Shown here one piece after another: positions 61,654 to 64,000 of a stretch of DNA of 64,000 nucleotides. Below the pieces are notes generated by a model. That model saw only the letters and a list, made by a program, of their open reading frames with translations, was not told the DNA's origin and made no database searches. The stretch covers positions 5,159,001 to 5,223,000 of the forward strand of contig CP031740.1 in the NCBI GenBank assembly GCA_022701275.1, read 5' to 3'. How positions within the stretch are numbered: position 1 is the first letter of the stretch; each line of letters starts with the position of its first letter. Origin of the DNA: Microcoleus vaginatus PCC 9802 (GTDB lineage: Bacteria; Cyanobacteriota; Cyanobacteriia; Cyanobacteriales; Microcoleaceae). The position numbers and the translations under genes were made by a program.

Positions 61654-62640
61654 TCATCCTTCTTCCTTCTTCCTTCTTCCTTCTTCCTTCTCCACCCATT
61701 CAATTACTTGTTTGCCCAAACTAACGCCGTCAAACAAGTCAATTTCTCTGATCCCTGTAGGGCTGGTGACATTAACTTCTGTGAGATAACCGCCAATGAT
61801 ATCAATGCCGACAAAGTACAGTCCGTCCCGTTGCAGCACGGGTTCTAACTGAGCACAAATTTGCAGTTCGCGATCGGTAATTTCTGTTTTTGCGACTCGG
61901 CCGCCGACGGCCATGTTGCCGCGAAATTCATTGCCAGTGGGAATGCGGTTGATAGCACCAATGGGCTTGCCGTTCAACAATATAATCCGTTTATCTCCCT
62001 CTTTTGCTTCCGGCAGATAAGTCTGAACCATCACTGGAATTTGCCCTTGTTGAGTGCTAATTTCGACCAGGGAGTTGAGATTGCGATCGTCGGCTTCCAA
62101 GAACAAAATCCCCTCGCCAGCTTTGCCACCCAACGGTTTAAGAACTGCTGCTCCTTTTTTCTCAACAAATTGCCGAATTACCTGCTTGTTTTGAGAAACA
62201 ATTGTCTCGGGGATCGCTCCCTCAAATTGCAAAGCATACATCTTTTCATTCGCCGCCCGCAATCCTTTGGGACTGTTAACTACCAAAGTTTTAGTGGGAT
62301 CGATGCCGTCTAGAAGGTAAGTAGCGTAGAGGTAAGGAATGTTGACTGGGGGGTCTGTCCGCATAAATACTGCGTCCATTGCTTCGAGAGGCTGCAAAGT
62401 AGGATGTTCTACCTGGTACCAAGCCTCCGCAGCCTCCCAGCGTCCATCTACCAGTTTGACTGGGGTGAGGGCTACCCGACTTAGCATTGCCCAGGTTTTG
62501 CCGCCGATGACGCTTAGTTCGTTGGCTTGAGTCGCCCAGACTTCGTGACCCAACTCTTGAGCGGCTTCCATCAGCGCTACGCTGGTATCGTGTCCTGGAA
62601 TTAGTCGCGCGAGGGGATCGATGATGAATGCAAATTTCAT
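61654..62640 (-). CDS. gshB: Glutathione synthetase
   Basis: A 328-residue ATP-grasp enzyme joining gamma-glutamylcysteine and glycine. MKFAFIIDPLARLIPGHDTS, MDAVFMRTDPPVNIPYLYAT, KPLGGKAGEGILFLE (ATP-binding loop), GDKRIILLNGKPIGAINRIP and DIIGGYLTEVNVTSPTGIRE are family blocks. The ATG at 62640 is chosen; a TTG two codons upstream would add Met-Thr. The usual C-terminus ends near KQVIEWVEKE; here it continues EGRRKKEEG, encoded by a heptamer array (61658-61692), so the tail is a repeat-driven extension. grxC lies 67 bases upstream on the same strand. Confidence 0.96.
   Translation of the reverse strand: MKFAFIIDPLARLIPGHDTSVALMEAAQELGHEVWATQANELSVIGGKTWAMLSRVALTPVKLVDGRWEAAEAWYQVEHPTLQPLEAMDAVFMRTDPPVNIPYLYATYLLDGIDPTKTLVVNSPKGLRAANEKMYALQFEGAIPETIVSQNKQVIRQFVEKKGAAVLKPLGGKAGEGILFLEADDRNLNSLVEISTQQGQIPVMVQTYLPEAKEGDKRIILLNGKPIGAINRIPTGNEFRGNMAVGGRVAKTEITDRELQICAQLEPVLQRDGLYFVGIDIIGGYLTEVNVTSPTGIREIDLFDGVSLGKQVIEWVEKEEGRRKKEEG
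61658..61692. repeat. TCTTCCT heptamer array inside the gshB 3' end
   Basis: About five units of TCTTCCT. On the minus strand the array is read as coding sequence for the last residues of GshB; seven bases times three give a seven-residue period, EEGRRKK. Confidence 0.9.
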
Positions 62641-62707
62641 TGTCAATTAAAATTAAGAATTGGTCACCGGAAAATTTGGGCTAACTAAAAATCCCACAGG
62701 GAAGGCC

Positions 62708-62971
62708 TTATTTTGCTGCTAGCAACGGATCTAGCAGGCCTTGAGTATCGAGTCTGTGGATGTCGTCGCAGCCGCCTATGTGTTGGTCGTTAATGAATAT
62801 CTGGGGCAGGCTGCGCCCTCCGTTGGCTCGATCGCTCATTTGAGCCCGTGCTGCTTCATCTCCGTCGATCGCGTACTCTGTAAAATCAACCCCTTTTCGC
62901 TTCAGCAGTGCTTTGGCACGAACGCAAAACGGGCAGGTTCTCCAAGTGTAAATTTCTACTTTAGGGGTCAT
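62708..62971 (-). CDS. grxC: Glutaredoxin
   Basis: An 87-residue glutaredoxin of the GrxC type. The redox site is TCPFCVRAKALL (CPFC; GrxC of E. coli has CPYC). RSLPQIFINDQHIGGCDDIH carries the cis-Pro glutathione-binding loop and the GGCDD motif. It reduces disulphides and glutathionylated proteins with glutathione. It lies just upstream of gshB on the same strand, an arrangement common in cyanobacteria that links thiol synthesis and use. Confidence 0.96.
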   Translation of the reverse strand: MTPKVEIYTWRTCPFCVRAKALLKRKGVDFTEYAIDGDEAARAQMSDRANGGRSLPQIFINDQHIGGCDDIHRLDTQGLLDPLLAAK

Positions 62972-63462
62972 GGACGCTCAAGCAATAACAATATTTTTTA
63001 ATTGTAATCTTAACCCTAGTGCGGACTGTTTTTAGTTTCTAGGCTGAAACCCTTGATTTTTCGTTGGTAGCGAACTTGCCTTGGAGCCTTGAAACCCTTA
63101 TTATACGGTTGACTCTCAAAAACTGTCGGAAGGATTGATCTTAACCAATCTTTATTTTTATTTTTATTTTTATTTTTATTTTTTAATTTTTATTATATAT
63201 AGCAACCTTATCTGTTGCACCGGAGGTTATTCATGGCTGAAACCCTTACCGGGAAGTGCATTTGCCTTCTTCCTTGTTTTTACCCTGACTGAAGTCGCTA
63301 TAGCTTTCTTCCTTCAACATCCGGCTCTATTTGCAGCGTACAAGCTAGGTGTGAAGTTATTTTTTATACAATTTTTTATTATTTTATATATTAAGGCAAC
63401 AAATACCCACGCTTAAATAAACGAAGACATTTGGAAGGCAAACAGGTTGGTCCTCAGCCTGC
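62972..63462. other. Intergenic region with hexamer repeat, 491 bp
   Basis: A TTTTTA hexamer is repeated from about 63149 to 63190. A plus-strand frame (63135-63416) starts inside this repeat and gives a YFYFYF tract followed by a hydrophobic stretch; it has no supporting ribosome binding site and is not called. The grxC promoter should lie near 62972-63060. Confidence 0.5.
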
Positions 63463-63483
63463 CTAGCGCTGCGGACCAACCTG
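63443..63483. terminator. Hairpin overlapping the end of the PEP-CTERM gene
   Basis: CAGGTTGGTCC (63443-63453) and GGACCAACCTG (63473-63483) form a perfect 11-bp stem. The stop codon of the minus-strand gene (63463-63465) lies in the loop, so the last codons (VGPQR) are part of the stem. There is only a short T run after it. Confidence 0.65.
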
Positions 63484-63801
63484 CTTGTTTCGCTTTCTGC
63501 ACGAACAGATCATTCCTGCACCTGTCAGTAGGACTGCGATCGCAGTACCCGGTTCAGGAATAGAAGTGGAGTTTCTCGAAGGTGTGCTTGTGTATATTTG
63601 GGACAAACCCGGCTGGGCAGCCAATGGCGGGTCGGGTTCCGTTGCTGTTGATTCCTGGCTGGGGGCACAGGCACTAGAATAATTTCCAGGCCCACACACA
63701 TCTACTTGTGCTGAAGCCGGAGGGGCGGCAGCTAGATAGTAAAACGCTGTTGCCATGGTGGCAGAGAGTCCAATTGCTAGTTTTGCCAGTGGCGTACACA
63801 T
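63463..63801 (-). CDS. PEP-CTERM sorting domain protein
   Basis: A 112-residue exported protein. Residues 1-31 (LAKLAIGLSATMATAFYYLA then APPASAQ) are a signal peptide with an AXA cleavage site. A short Pro/Ser/Thr-rich mature part with two Cys follows. The C-terminus SIPEPGTAIAVLLTGAGMIC plus SCRKRNKQ is a PEP-CTERM signal (PEP, hydrophobic segment, Arg/Lys cluster), recognised by exosortase and linked to surface or exopolysaccharide attachment. The protein is short and its mature region has no domain I know. No exosortase gene is in the window. Confidence 0.85.
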   Translation of the reverse strand: MCTPLAKLAIGLSATMATAFYYLAAAPPASAQVDVCGPGNYSSACAPSQESTATEPDPPLAAQPGLSQIYTSTPSRNSTSIPEPGTAIAVLLTGAGMICSCRKRNKQVGPQR

Positions 63802-64000
63802 AACTATTTAGTTAAACAGTGGTAAAATCGAAAAATAGAAATAGTCCTAGAGATTAGCGCTGTACGACGGGCAAGGATTTTAGAGTTCTTACAATAAATG
63901 GATGTATTCTCTGCCGGACGTCCGTAAAAGATAGTATAGCGCTTGAGGTGAGTGCCCAAACACTTTAATAATAATATTATTCTCTTTCACCTTGACGTCG

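Noticed and set aside
61492..61692. Repeat arrays that could be mistaken for CRISPR
   Set aside because: Units are 7 bp without spacers and no cas genes are present.
63135..63416. 93-codon plus-strand frame with YFYFYF and hydrophobic stretches
   Set aside because: It begins inside a TTTTTA hexamer array, has no ribosome binding site and no plausible start after the repeat.

Overview
The window is chromosomal DNA from a cyanobacterium, most likely a filamentous, non-heterocystous member of the Oscillatoriales (Microcoleus/Oscillatoria/Phormidium type). The evidence is the very frequent HIP1 octamer GCGATCGC and its GATCG core, heptamer STRR repeats between genes, and cyanobacterial gene families: CyaB-type adenylate cyclase with GAF domains, Ser/Thr kinases of the LGKQ-GRQTLLARD type, DUF1574, AAA-like/CHAT proteins, HPP and a PEP-CTERM protein. 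The genus is an inference.

Layout. 1-4.6 kb (minus): a surface-polysaccharide export group, with a partial sulfotransferase, a methyltransferase with a coiled-coil tail, and the Wzt/Wzm ABC exporter. 4.7-8.9 kb: a small conserved protein, ruvB, a Uma2 protein and recN. 9.5-16.7 kb (plus): a large GAF-GAF-PAS adenylate cyclase with an unusual C-terminal insertion, a protein with an internal duplication, and two tandem Ser/Thr kinases. 16.9-26.1 kb: ppa, an MBL hydrolase, a diheme cytochrome c, an HPP protein, an IS1-type relic, a phosphodiester glycosidase, ppc and a 74-residue membrane protein. 26.7-33.3 kb: a 1174-residue DUF1574/SGNH protein with four copies of a module, and a large zinc metalloprotease.

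33.3-39.0 kb is an accessory island. It holds three DUF433/DUF5615 toxin-antitoxin modules: one intact, one with a degenerate toxin, and one whose toxin is split by an IS701-family element with a CTAA target duplication. It also holds two small antitoxin-like genes and an unrecognised 487-residue protein with a TIR-like middle region and a C-terminal module common in cyanobacterial conflict proteins. 39.1-41.1 kb encodes heme A synthesis (ctaB, ctaA); 42.3-43.8 kb encodes a branched-chain amino-acid-type binding protein.

The most interesting locus is 44.3-53.3 kb, read on the minus strand. An alpha-N-methyltransferase of the borosin family (OphMA/SonM type, 52520..53308) is followed by two TPR proteins, a 92-residue peptide with a LigA-like leader and a Pro/Asp-rich tail (49736..50014), an intrinsic terminator, and a 1780-residue kinase/AAA/GAF/SpoIIE-phosphatase protein. 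I read this as a split borosin RiPP system: the leader of the small peptide docks on the methyltransferase, and backbone amides in the hydrophobic segment VTFAITVF (residues 59-66) are the probable targets. The TPR proteins and the kinase-phosphatase would be undescribed partners.

53.5-64 kb: an AAA-like ATPase pseudogene, a BcsA-type cellulose synthase, a conserved hypothetical, a CHAT-FHA protein, a Gfo/Idh/MocA oxidoreductase, gshB and grxC (glutathione), and a PEP-CTERM protein. I saw no rRNA, tRNA or CRISPR array. Intergenic DNA is rich in perfect hairpins and dispersed repeats.
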